Assembly (NCBI GenBank): GCA_046497505.1
Contig: JAWOFN010000116.1
Coordinates: 1 to 53,419, forward strand
Reading direction: 5' to 3'
Length of the DNA: 53,419 nucleotides
Source: JAWOFN01 sp046497505 [NCBI: bacterium]
Lineage (GTDB): Bacteria > Blakebacterota > Blakebacteria > Blakebacterales
Shown here: positions 25,630 to 35,436 of the stretch, in pieces
How positions within the stretch are numbered: the stretch's first letter is position 1
How the letters are laid out: every line of letters starts with the position of its first letter
The notes under the pieces: generated by a model
Database searches by the model: none
The model's input: only the letters and a program-made list of their open reading frames with translations
What the model was told of the DNA's origin: nothing
Translations under genes and position numbers: made by a program

Positions 25630-27054
25630 CTACTCCGGCGTCTCTCCCGCCTCGAACGGGAGTGCTTCCCGCCGCACCGGGTGGATCCATCCCGAGAACC
25701 AGGCGATACCCAGCACCACCACGATGGAGACCGCACCCACCAGGTAGGAGGATGTCACACCGAAGGTGGCGATGAGGATCGGAGCCGAGGCGGTGATGAA
25801 TCCCCCTCCCATGAAGGGCTCGTAGGGGATCTGCTTGAACCCGAACGCCTTGGCGGCCGGAGTCTCGAACTCCGGGTCGGCCACCCGCAGGAGCAGCAGG
25901 CCCATGGCCGTCACGCCCGTCTGCATCCCGTACTCGGTGATGGCACGTTCGAACCAGGCGTCGGGGAGCATGCGCGGGGCGATGTACCAGGTGGCGAAGA
26001 GGATCCAGGCAAGCCCCACTACCATGAGGATGAGGAAGGGCCAGAAGAAAGCCAGGAAGACATCCAGCTTGATGGCCGCGATGGCCGAGACCACCAGGAA
26101 GTCCAGAGCGATGCCCAGGATCCGGCTGAAGGTCTGACGGTCGAAGTAGCGGGCCACCCCCACCTTGGCCGCGATGACCTGGACGATGAGCCCGCCCATC
26201 ATGGCGAGGGGGAAGAGGGGGAAGGACTTGAAGAGGTCCGGTTCCATCCCGGCGGAGAGCGTCTGGATCCCTGTCAGGATATACCAGCCCAGGAGGACCG
26301 CCAGTCCCACGATGGCGGCATGGAAGGCGAGGGGCTCAAGAGCGTCCGGACTGATGGTGATGGTGGAGCCGGAGCGGCGCTTTTCCTCCGGGATGAGCCC
26401 CTTGATCTTGTCCTTGTCCAGATCCTTGGGACTCTTGATGACCTGGGTATAGCCTCTGCGGGCCGCCATGTTCACCATGACCATGCCGAAGACCACCGCG
26501 CTGATGATCCCCACCGTGGCGGACATCAGACCCAGGTCGGAGCCCGCGGGGAAGCCCAGCTGCTCGAATGCCTCGGCCATCCCTGCCGCGGTGCCATGCC
26601 CGCCGCTGAACCCGATCTCCAGCAGGCACCCGAAGAAGTTGGGCACACCGAAGAGCGGGGCCAGCAGCAGTACCGAGATCCCCACGCCCACCATGTACTG
26701 GCCCATCCCCACCGTCCAGCCGTAGCAGAACTGGGGACCCCCCTCCTTCCATATGGTGGAAGGTCTCGGGATGCTCACACCCAGGAAGAGACAGGCGAAG
26801 ACCACGTTGATGAGCACGCCGGGGAAGGCGGCCCAGGTCTCCAGCACGTCCTGGGGGATCACCTGGGCACCCATCTTGCCCATGATGTAGGGCCCCAGGG
26901 CCAGCCCGATGAACCCACCGATGATCGAGGCGGGGAGGAAGAGCTTCTGGAACAGTGTGACTTTCGCCCGGATCCACTTGCCCACCAGGAGCAGCATGGC
27001 GAGCCAGGATACGTCGATGAGCAGGCTGGTGAGTGTATCACCCGAGAGGATCAT
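25630..27054 (-). CDS. gltS: sodium/glutamate symporter GltS
   Basis: This 474-residue inner-membrane carrier of the ESS family imports glutamate with Na+. The two inverted halves each carry the conserved Gly-rich re-entrant loop, the first as GFSGGHGTAAGMAEAFEQLG and the second as GMQTGVTAMGLLLLRVADP. Other segments are LFLPASIIGGFIGLALGP, GWTVGMGQYMVGVGISVLLL and EPFMGGGFITASAP. It is about 70 residues longer than the E. coli protein, mostly in a cytoplasmic loop with KSPKDLDKDKIKGLIPEEKR. It has its own promoter inside the end of the porin gene. Together with the C69 and M3 peptidases it fits uptake of peptide-derived glutamate. Confidence 0.95.
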   Translation of the reverse strand: MILSGDTLTSLLIDVSWLAMLLLVGKWIRAKVTLFQKLFLPASIIGGFIGLALGPYIMGKMGAQVIPQDVLETWAAFPGVLINVVFACLFLGVSIPRPSTIWKEGGPQFCYGWTVGMGQYMVGVGISVLLLAPLFGVPNFFGCLLEIGFSGGHGTAAGMAEAFEQLGFPAGSDLGLMSATVGIISAVVFGMVMVNMAARRGYTQVIKSPKDLDKDKIKGLIPEEKRRSGSTITISPDALEPLAFHAAIVGLAVLLGWYILTGIQTLSAGMEPDLFKSFPLFPLAMMGGLIVQVIAAKVGVARYFDRQTFSRILGIALDFLVVSAIAAIKLDVFLAFFWPFLILMVVGLAWILFATWYIAPRMLPDAWFERAITEYGMQTGVTAMGLLLLRVADPEFETPAAKAFGFKQIPYEPFMGGGFITASAPILIATFGVTSSYLVGAVSIVVVLGIAWFSGWIHPVRREALPFEAGETPE

Positions 27055-27096
27055 GACCCGTCCCTTCCGGAGTCTCCGTTGAACATGTCGGACCGC

Positions 27097-27125
27097 ATTC
27101 TAGCGAGGGGTCCCGTCCACGTCTA
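27097..27125 (-). promoter_or_regulatory. sigma-70-type promoter of gltS
   Basis: On the minus strand TAGACG (27120-27125) and TAGAAT (27097-27102) are separated by exactly 17 bases and match four and five positions of the consensus. The first three bases of the -35 box are the TAG stop codon of the porin gene. The transcript would begin near 27090, about 35 bases before the gltS ATG. Confidence 0.6.
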
Positions 27126-28523
27126 CCGTTCCCCAGGAACGATCTCCACGCGGAACCCCACGACCAGGGAGTCCTCCAGGACCGGGTCGAAACCCGGGTT
27201 CATCACATACTGTATGTCCGGCTGCAGGGCCAGACCTCGTATCGGCTCGACCCGCCAGGTCATCTCGAAGGCGACCTCCCATCGGTCCCCTTCCCCGCTG
27301 ACGCCGAGGACCTCCGCCCCTGTCCGGCTCAGCCGGGCCGCCGTGACCGCGGCCCCGAACTGTTGGGCCCCGGTATCCCGCATGGGACGGGAGGCGACCG
27401 TACCCAGGCTCGCGTACCGATCGACCTCCTCGGTCTCCCGGTCTGCCATCCCGACCCTGAGGTGGAAGCTGTTGGCCCGCCGGGGGTCGCTCCGGCTAAC
27501 ACCCAGGGTGCGTTCGGCCAAAAGGTAGCCCCCCCACGAACCCTCCCGGGTGAGGGGATCGCCTCCCCCCGCCGGCAAGATCGGGAAGCGGGAGGTGTTC
27601 CGCCAGAGGCCGAGAGCGATTTTACTGTACTGCAGGGTCCCTCTTTCTGCACCCCTCTCCCTCACCCTCACCCCCTGTCCCCCGCCGCCCGCCCTGCGCA
27701 GGCGGTGCGGACCGGACCGGCGCCGGTGGGCCCGGGCCCGCGGTGCGGCGGAGGGCACCACGCCCAGCACATCCCCTCCCCTCACCCAGGCCAGCTCGGA
27801 GCCCAGCAGGAAGCCTTCATCCCCACCCAGGCGGTAGAGGGGACGCTCCGGGTCGTGCGGGTCTCCCGGGACACCGTCCGCCGCCATCCCGAGCAGTTCC
27901 ATCTCCTCCCCCAGGCCCACCCGGGCCAGCAGGGAGAGTCCCGGACAGGGGTAGGTCGGTGCACCGACGGGCCCGCCGCAGGCGAACCCGGGTCCCATCC
28001 CGACCGAACCGTTGAAGAAGAGTCCGGCGGTCTCCAGGACATCGAAGGCCGCGTTCACGTCGTAGATCCCCGCCAGCAGGGAGAGCCGGTCATCGAAGAG
28101 CCGCTTCTGCAGCCACAGCTCGTAGAGTCGCAGGGCAGCGGGGGCCGCGATATCGCTCACTCCCTGGTAATCACCGACCAGCGCACCCGGGTCGTCACCG
28201 TGGGTGCCCACCACGGAGAGGCCGAACCTCACGCCGGGCCAGCCGACGAGGGGGATAGGGTCTGCGGTCAGGACGAGGTCGGCCACCCCGTGCAGACTCC
28301 TGCCCCGCTGGACCCCGCCGATGAGATTGGAGATGATTGCCCCGGTATAGAACGGCTCCACCGTGACCCCGGCCCGGCTCCAGACCGCACCGGGCGGCTG
28401 ATAACCGGTGGTGTCCCGCGGAGAGGTCCGCCGGTGCCGGCTGCCTGCCTGTCCTTCCGCCGGGAAAGCGCAGAGGAGTACCCACAGGAGGGCCAGCAGC
28501 GATACGGTACATGGGCCCGACAC
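27123..28523 (-). CDS. OprB-type carbohydrate-selective porin
   Basis: This 466-residue outer-membrane beta-barrel protein has a signal peptide CTVSLLALLWVLLCAFPAEG, then WSRAGVTVEPFYTGAIISNLIGG, the OprB-like YELWLQKRLFDDRLSLLAGIYDVNAAFDVLETAGLFFNGS, and C-terminal strands ALQPDIQYVMNPGFDP and SLVVGFRVEIV. The pattern 'L..GI.D.N..F' and 'LQPD.QYV.NPG' identifies the family, which forms sugar-permeable pores. At about residues 262-295 there is an odd Arg/Gly-rich stretch (RARAHRRRSGPHRLRR, GGGGQGVRVRERGAERG) encoded by a long polypyrimidine tract. This may be an expanded loop. The gene is followed on the same strand by gltS. Confidence 0.85.
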   Translation of the reverse strand: MSGPCTVSLLALLWVLLCAFPAEGQAGSRHRRTSPRDTTGYQPPGAVWSRAGVTVEPFYTGAIISNLIGGVQRGRSLHGVADLVLTADPIPLVGWPGVRFGLSVVGTHGDDPGALVGDYQGVSDIAAPAALRLYELWLQKRLFDDRLSLLAGIYDVNAAFDVLETAGLFFNGSVGMGPGFACGGPVGAPTYPCPGLSLLARVGLGEEMELLGMAADGVPGDPHDPERPLYRLGGDEGFLLGSELAWVRGGDVLGVVPSAAPRARAHRRRSGPHRLRRAGGGGQGVRVRERGAERGTLQYSKIALGLWRNTSRFPILPAGGGDPLTREGSWGGYLLAERTLGVSRSDPRRANSFHLRVGMADRETEEVDRYASLGTVASRPMRDTGAQQFGAAVTAARLSRTGAEVLGVSGEGDRWEVAFEMTWRVEPIRGLALQPDIQYVMNPGFDPVLEDSLVVGFRVEIVPGER

Positions 28524-28573
28524 ACGGGCCGGGACCGGCTGGTGGGGATGACCCGGGATGTCTGGCAGACCTG

Positions 28574-29092
28574 CTACCGCCAGCGCCAGCCGCGGGCTCC
28601 GCGGGCACTCCGGGCCCCTCGACCGCCCCGACCGCCTCGGACACCATAACCGCGACCGACGCTCCCCCCCTGCCGGACACCGATGGGACGCTGTCCCACG
28701 GGCTGTCCGGTCACGTCACAGATGCCGTCACGGTCCGCGTCGTTCCAGGCGTAAGGGAGCCCGCCGCGTCCGCGACCATAAAAACCTCCTGCCTGGGGCG
28801 TCGGATCGGTCTCCTGCGATGCGGGCGGTACGGGGTACCGTGCCGCCATCCCCCGCCATCCTCTCCCCCACCCACGGCCGAAACCTATAGGGCGCTGGCC
28901 GATGGGCTGGCCGGTGATGTCACATACGCCGTCACGGTCCGCGTCGTTCCAGGCGTAGGGCACACCTCCCATGCCGCGTCCGTAGAACATCTGCCGGGAA
29001 TCCTGCTGGGGGGGCTGCTGCGACTGGGCATAGGCGCACGCCGCCGTCCCGACCAGAAGAGCGGCTGCGGTGATCAGCCAGGACCTCTTCAT
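28574..29092 (-). CDS. exported two-repeat D-x-D-x-D-G protein, unknown function
   Basis: This is a 172-residue protein. The ATG at 29092 was chosen because AAGGGGGAAG lies 3 bases upstream. Residues 1-22 are a signal peptide (KRSWLITAAALLVGTAAC, AYAQ) that may be processed by signal peptidase I or II. The mature protein has two near-identical units, residues 36-71 and 104-139: FYGRGMGGVPYAWNDADRDG then VCDITGQPIGQRPIG. The DADRDGxCD core is like the calcium loops of EF-hands and thrombospondin type 3 repeats. Between and after the units are Gly/Arg-rich linkers (FGRGWGRGWRGM; the tail RGGRGGRGARSARGARGWRWR). I know no function. Periplasmic or surface calcium binding is inferred. Confidence 0.75.
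   Translation of the reverse strand: MKRSWLITAAALLVGTAACAYAQSQQPPQQDSRQMFYGRGMGGVPYAWNDADRDGVCDITGQPIGQRPIGFGRGWGRGWRGMAARYPVPPASQETDPTPQAGGFYGRGRGGLPYAWNDADRDGICDVTGQPVGQRPIGVRQGGSVGRGYGVRGGRGGRGARSARGARGWRWR
28724..28957. repeat. 30-bp exact direct repeat inside the two-unit protein gene
   Basis: The same 30 bases occur at 28724-28753 and 28928-28957, 204 bases (68 codons) apart. They encode YAWNDADRDG in both protein units. Flanking bases differ mostly at third positions, so this is a gene-internal duplication kept at the core. Confidence 0.9.
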
Positions 29093-29184
29093 CTGCTTCC
29101 CCCTTACTCTGGAGTCGGCGGATTTCCCAGGGCACCATCGACCATGATAAACCCGCGCAAACACCCTCACAAGCCCTGTAAGGT

Positions 29185-29590
29185 TCAGGGTGTGAACAGG
29201 CGTGCAGCCTTCAGGAAGAGGACCCGGTCCGCCTCCCCGACGAAGGGGTCCCGGCCGAGGTCGTAGTGGTTGTAGGCCAGGTAGAAGACACTCCCGGGTC
29301 CGGTCTCATGACCCAGCAGGACGTTCAGGAGGATCCTGCGGTCCGATACCCCTCCATCGATGTCCTGGTCGAGGTGGTCACGGCGGGCCTGGAGGTTGAG
29401 CCGCCCGAACAGCCCGCGGGGTGAACTGGTACTGACCTGAGAGCCGCAGGATCCCCACCTCGTCGATGAGGTCGAATGTCCCGTAGTCGAAACCCTCACC
29501 GATGTTCATGCTCGATATGCTCGAAATCGGGATCGAGCGTGAGGTCGAGGACCAGGTTGCTCCCCAACCCGGCCCGGCCTGACCCCGCTG
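29185..29590 (-). pseudogene. outer-membrane barrel protein (DUF5916-like) C-terminal remnant, frameshifted
   Basis: On the minus strand one frame gives NIGEGFDYGTFDLIDEVG, then ILRLSGQYQFTPR. After a one-base slip near 29415, in a GC run, the next frame continues GLFGRLNLQARRDHLDQDID, LLNVLLGHETGPGSVFYLAY and NHYDLGRDPF...DRVLFLKAARLFTP, stop at 29185. Alternating hydrophobic strands, the QYQFTPRLF motif, GSVFYLAYN and a terminal LFLKxxxLF are what one sees at the C-terminal end of the large DUF5916/CBM9-like barrel proteins. The upstream 90% of the gene is missing. A piece with LVLDLTLDPDFEHIE in another frame may be from the same gene. It is broken and probably not translated. Confidence 0.55.
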
Positions 29591-29812
29591 ATGCCCTCCA
29601 GCAGTGCGTTGGCGGCCAGCAGGTTGTTGGAACCGACCTCGATGGGAGCCCAGGTGGACATCTCCCCCCGGTCCGATCATCCCGTCCACGACCGGCGTCC
29701 CCCGGCGGGCGGAGAGGACCATATCCGCGTTCCGGCAACGGGAGGTGACGTTCGAGGTCACGCTGTCGTGGGTCGCGTCCATCGAATCGGTCTGCGCACC
29801 GGCCGGGTGCGC

Positions 29813-30157
29813 GGCCAAGAGGGCATGCTGCGGGGTGAGGAGGTCCAGGTCCCGGAAGAGACGTTTCTTCAGACCCAGGTCCTCGGGAGCAGCATCGATG
29901 ACCGCGTCCACCTCCCCCATCGCCTCCAGGCTGGTTGTGGTGCGGATCCGCCCTTCGGCCGCCTCCCGCTCCTCCCCGCTCATCTCCCCCTCCTCCACCA
30001 TGCGGTCCCAGCGGCCGCGGATGGCCTCGACACCCCCCTGGACGATCTCGTCGCTGATATCATAGAGGTGGACATCCAGCCCGTTCCGGGCCGCGGTCTG
30101 GGCGATGCCGCTGCCCATGGTACCCGATCCGGCTATGCCGATTTGTCCGATCTCCAT
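29813..30157 (-). pseudogene. 3-hydroxyacyl-CoA dehydrogenase, N-terminal fragment
   Basis: The first 115 residues are the NAD-binding domain of a 3-hydroxybutyryl/3-hydroxyacyl-CoA dehydrogenase: IGIAGSGTMGSGIAQTAARNG, VHLYDIS, a helix, then AVIDAAPEDLGLKKRLFRDL and LLTPQHALLA. In the family the next residues are S/TNTSSLSIT with the catalytic region and dimerisation domain. Here the frame instead continues AHPAGAQTDSMDATHD and further unrelated sequence to a stop at 29378. The catalytic His and the C-terminal domain are absent. The segment from 29590 to 29812 has open stretches (for example STWAPIEVGSNNLLAANAL) that I cannot assign. This looks like a junction of unrelated genes after deletion. 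Confidence 0.8.
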
Positions 30158-30283
30158 ACCTTCGTCGCCTCCTGCCTTCCCGGCTCTCCCGTTCGAGCAG
30201 CCGCGTCACCCGCACACGCAGCATACGCCGCCCTGCTCGGTCCCCGAACAGAAACCTTTGTCGAACCCGACGGGAAAGGGGGT

Positions 30284-31546
30284 CTAGACCAGGCCCCGCT
30301 CCGGGCGCAGGAGGTCTTCCAGGGTCTCGCGACGGCGCATGAGGGTGAGGCCGCCGTCCTCTTCAACGAGCACCTCGGCAGGACGCAGACGGCTGTTGTA
30401 GTTGGAGGACATGCTCATTCCGTAGGCTCCTGTGTCCATCACGGCCAGGAGGTCGCCCGGCGAGAGATCGGAGGGGAGGCAGACCTCCCGGCCCAGGTAG
30501 TCGGCGGACTCGCAGATCGGTCCAGCCACGTCCCAGGAGGCCGGTTCGCTCTCCCCGCGCCCGACCGTCTCGATGCGGTGCCGGGCACCGTAGAGGGCGG
30601 GGCGGAGCAGGTCGTTCATGCCCGCGTCGCAGACGGCGAGGTTCCGGCCGCCCCTCCGCTTGGAATACAGAACCCGGGTGAGCAGGCACCCCGCCGGGCC
30701 GGTGAGCCAGCGGCCCAGTTCCAGGACCAGGTCCGCCTCGACCTCCTCCAGGGGACGGGTGAGGACGGATGCATACTCACCGGGTGAGGGGACCTCCCCG
30801 CTCCGCTCGTAGGGGATGCCGAACCCGCCGCCGGCGTTGAGCCACCGGACCGGGTGCCCGCGGCCCCGAGCCGCACGGCAGGCATCGATCAGCCGCCGGA
30901 TCCCCTTCTCATAGGGATCGATGGATCGGATCTGGCTCCCGAGGTGCATGTGCAGGCCCACCAGTTCCAGGCAGGTGTCGGTCTCGATCTCGAGGAGGGC
31001 CTCCTCCCTCTCCTCCTCCAGGATCCCGAACTTGTCGGCCCCGCGACCCGTGGTGATGTGGGGATGACTGCCGGCGTCCACGTCCAGGTTCAGCCGCAGG
31101 GCCACCGGCACGTTCTCGTGGTCTGCCTCGAAAGCCAGCGAGCGCAGGAGCCGGGCCTCCTGGATCGACTCCAGTGTGATCATCCAGATATCCGACTCCA
31201 TGGCCATGCGGAGTTCCTCTGTCCTCTTGCCCACCCCCGCGAAGACGGTGCGGGCAGGGGAGAGGTCGGCGGAGAGCACGCGCTGGAGCTCGCCTCCCGA
31301 TACCACGTCGAAGCCCAGGCCCAGCCCGGCCAGACGCCGGAGCAGGACCCGGTTCGAGTTGGCCTTCACCGAGTAGCACAGGGTGAGGTCTGTGGAGGAG
31401 AAGGCCGCCCGGACCGCCTCTACCCGGTCCTGGATCGTCTTCCAGTCGTACACATAGAGGGGGGTTCCGAACCGCTCGGCCAGATGACCGAGGGGAGTCC
31501 CGCCGACGAGGAGCCGGCCCGAGGATCGGTAGAAGGACGCTTCCAT
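30284..31546 (-). CDS. lysA: diaminopimelate decarboxylase
   Basis: This PLP enzyme of 420 residues makes lysine from meso-diaminopimelate. Lys61 in CYSVKANSN is the PLP lysine; GLHMHLGSQI, LNAGGGFGIPY and GPICESADYLGR carry the phosphate-binding Gly loop and the catalytic Cys contributed across the dimer; DTGAYGMSMSSNYNSR closes the site. The ATG at 31546 has GGAAG 1 base upstream, which is too close to serve well. TATGAT ends 7 bases before this ATG (complement of 31554-31559), so transcription may begin at the start codon; this is uncertain because no -35 is visible. Its neighbours are unrelated housekeeping genes. Confidence 0.95.
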   Translation of the reverse strand: MEASFYRSSGRLLVGGTPLGHLAERFGTPLYVYDWKTIQDRVEAVRAAFSSTDLTLCYSVKANSNRVLLRRLAGLGLGFDVVSGGELQRVLSADLSPARTVFAGVGKRTEELRMAMESDIWMITLESIQEARLLRSLAFEADHENVPVALRLNLDVDAGSHPHITTGRGADKFGILEEEREEALLEIETDTCLELVGLHMHLGSQIRSIDPYEKGIRRLIDACRAARGRGHPVRWLNAGGGFGIPYERSGEVPSPGEYASVLTRPLEEVEADLVLELGRWLTGPAGCLLTRVLYSKRRGGRNLAVCDAGMNDLLRPALYGARHRIETVGRGESEPASWDVAGPICESADYLGREVCLPSDLSPGDLLAVMDTGAYGMSMSSNYNSRLRPAEVLVEEDGGLTLMRRRETLEDLLRPERGLV

Positions 31547-31697
31547 GCTTCCTATCATAGAGTCTGCTGCGGCTCGGGGGCACCCTTTCCCTGGGTCCGG
31601 CCCCCCTGCCCGCAGTCGCCCCGACCGCGGCACCGACATGCGCCCGGGCCTGGGCATCATCCGCCGGACCTTCGGGAACGCGGTCCCGCTCCTCTTC

Positions 31698-34438
<2,741 letters not shown>

Positions 34439-34441
34439 TCA

Positions 34442-35425
34442 TCACTTCGGGGGCGGTCCCGGCGGCGGGGTCCCGCTCTCGGGCTCCCCCACTCCCGGGG
34501 GCTCCTCCGCCGGGGGGACGAACCAGAGGTAGTCCCCCTCCGCTTCCATCCCCTCTTCGAGAATCTGGTCCCGGGTCATGACATCCCCGGTCCTGGGCAT
34601 GACGACCACCTGGTCCAGCCCCTCCATGAAGAGGGGGACGCGGGTCGGGATCCCCTGCCCGAAGATGGCGTGCCCGCTCCCCACCACCACCAGCACCTGG
34701 AGGTCCTCGTCGGGGACCACATTGAAGACCTTCACCACGTTCCACGCCATGATCTCGTTCCATGCCGTCTGGCTCGCGAACATGCCCGCTTCGAACGCGG
34801 AATCCGGTTCCGCCCCATGAGCCGCCGCCGCCTGTTCGAACCATGTTCGGTACTCCGCCTCCTCATCGCGGAGGATCCGGTCCCAGAACCCGGCCGGCAG
34901 CCAGTAGGCCTCATCCTCCCCGATGTTCTCCTCCCCTTCGGTTCGAACCGCCCGGACCACAGAGCGGGGAGCGTTCAGCCCGAAGATCCGGACCGCGTGC
35001 TCCCGGGCGTAATCCAGCAGCGGGGTGTAGTAGGGGTAGGGGTGTCCCCAGGTGTGCTCCCAGTAGATGGCGTCCCTCCACTCGACCTCGGGCAGCCATC
35101 CTCCGGTGTAGGCGTCCAGGAGGGGCTGCTGGCTGGCGTGGAACATCTCCCACGCCATGACGACCCTCCGCGGCCCCATGTCCAGGGCTTCCAGGACCTC
35201 TCGCTGGGCAAGGTGGTGGGCATGATCGGTATGCGTCTCCCCCACATAGACCACGTCCGCCTCCCGGAGACGCCCCATCATCTCCCCTGCCGTGATGAAG
35301 GTCTCCCGGGCGGTGTCGAAGACCGGCCGCTCGGATCCGCTGGACTGGGCCGGGACCGGGGAGGGTGACCCGAGGACCAGGGGGAGAGAGAGACAGAGGA
35401 CACGGAACAGGAAGACTCGCCGCAC
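34442..35425 (-). CDS. ChaN-family (Tiki/EreA-like fold) exported protein
   Basis: This is a 327-residue protein. The GTG start at 35425 was chosen for the AGGAGA 6 bases upstream and because the signal peptide (VRRVFLFRVLCLSLPLVLG) begins there. The ChaN fold is marked by ADVVYVGETHTDHAHHLAQREVLEAL, VVMAWEMFHASQQPLLD, WEHTWGHPYPYYTPLLDYA and VLVVVGSGHAIFGQGIPTR. Known ChaN binds haem in Campylobacter and relatives; the superfamily includes metal-dependent hydrolases, and the Glu-His pairs kept here (GETH, GSGH) would fit metal or haem binding. A Pro-rich tail (PPAEEPPGVGEPESG) ends it. It follows the subtilase gene by 11 bases, so the two are probably cotranscribed. Confidence 0.85.
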   Translation of the reverse strand: MRRVFLFRVLCLSLPLVLGSPSPVPAQSSGSERPVFDTARETFITAGEMMGRLREADVVYVGETHTDHAHHLAQREVLEALDMGPRRVVMAWEMFHASQQPLLDAYTGGWLPEVEWRDAIYWEHTWGHPYPYYTPLLDYAREHAVRIFGLNAPRSVVRAVRTEGEENIGEDEAYWLPAGFWDRILRDEEAEYRTWFEQAAAAHGAEPDSAFEAGMFASQTAWNEIMAWNVVKVFNVVPDEDLQVLVVVGSGHAIFGQGIPTRVPLFMEGLDQVVVMPRTGDVMTRDQILEEGMEAEGDYLWFVPPAEEPPGVGEPESGTPPPGPPPK

Positions 35426-35436
35426 GGCTTCTCCTT

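Noticed and set aside
27648-27692. Polypyrimidine tract as an intergenic or mobile repeat
   Set aside because: It lies inside the porin frame, which stays open and resumes normal barrel sequence on both sides; it is more likely an Arg/Gly-rich loop.
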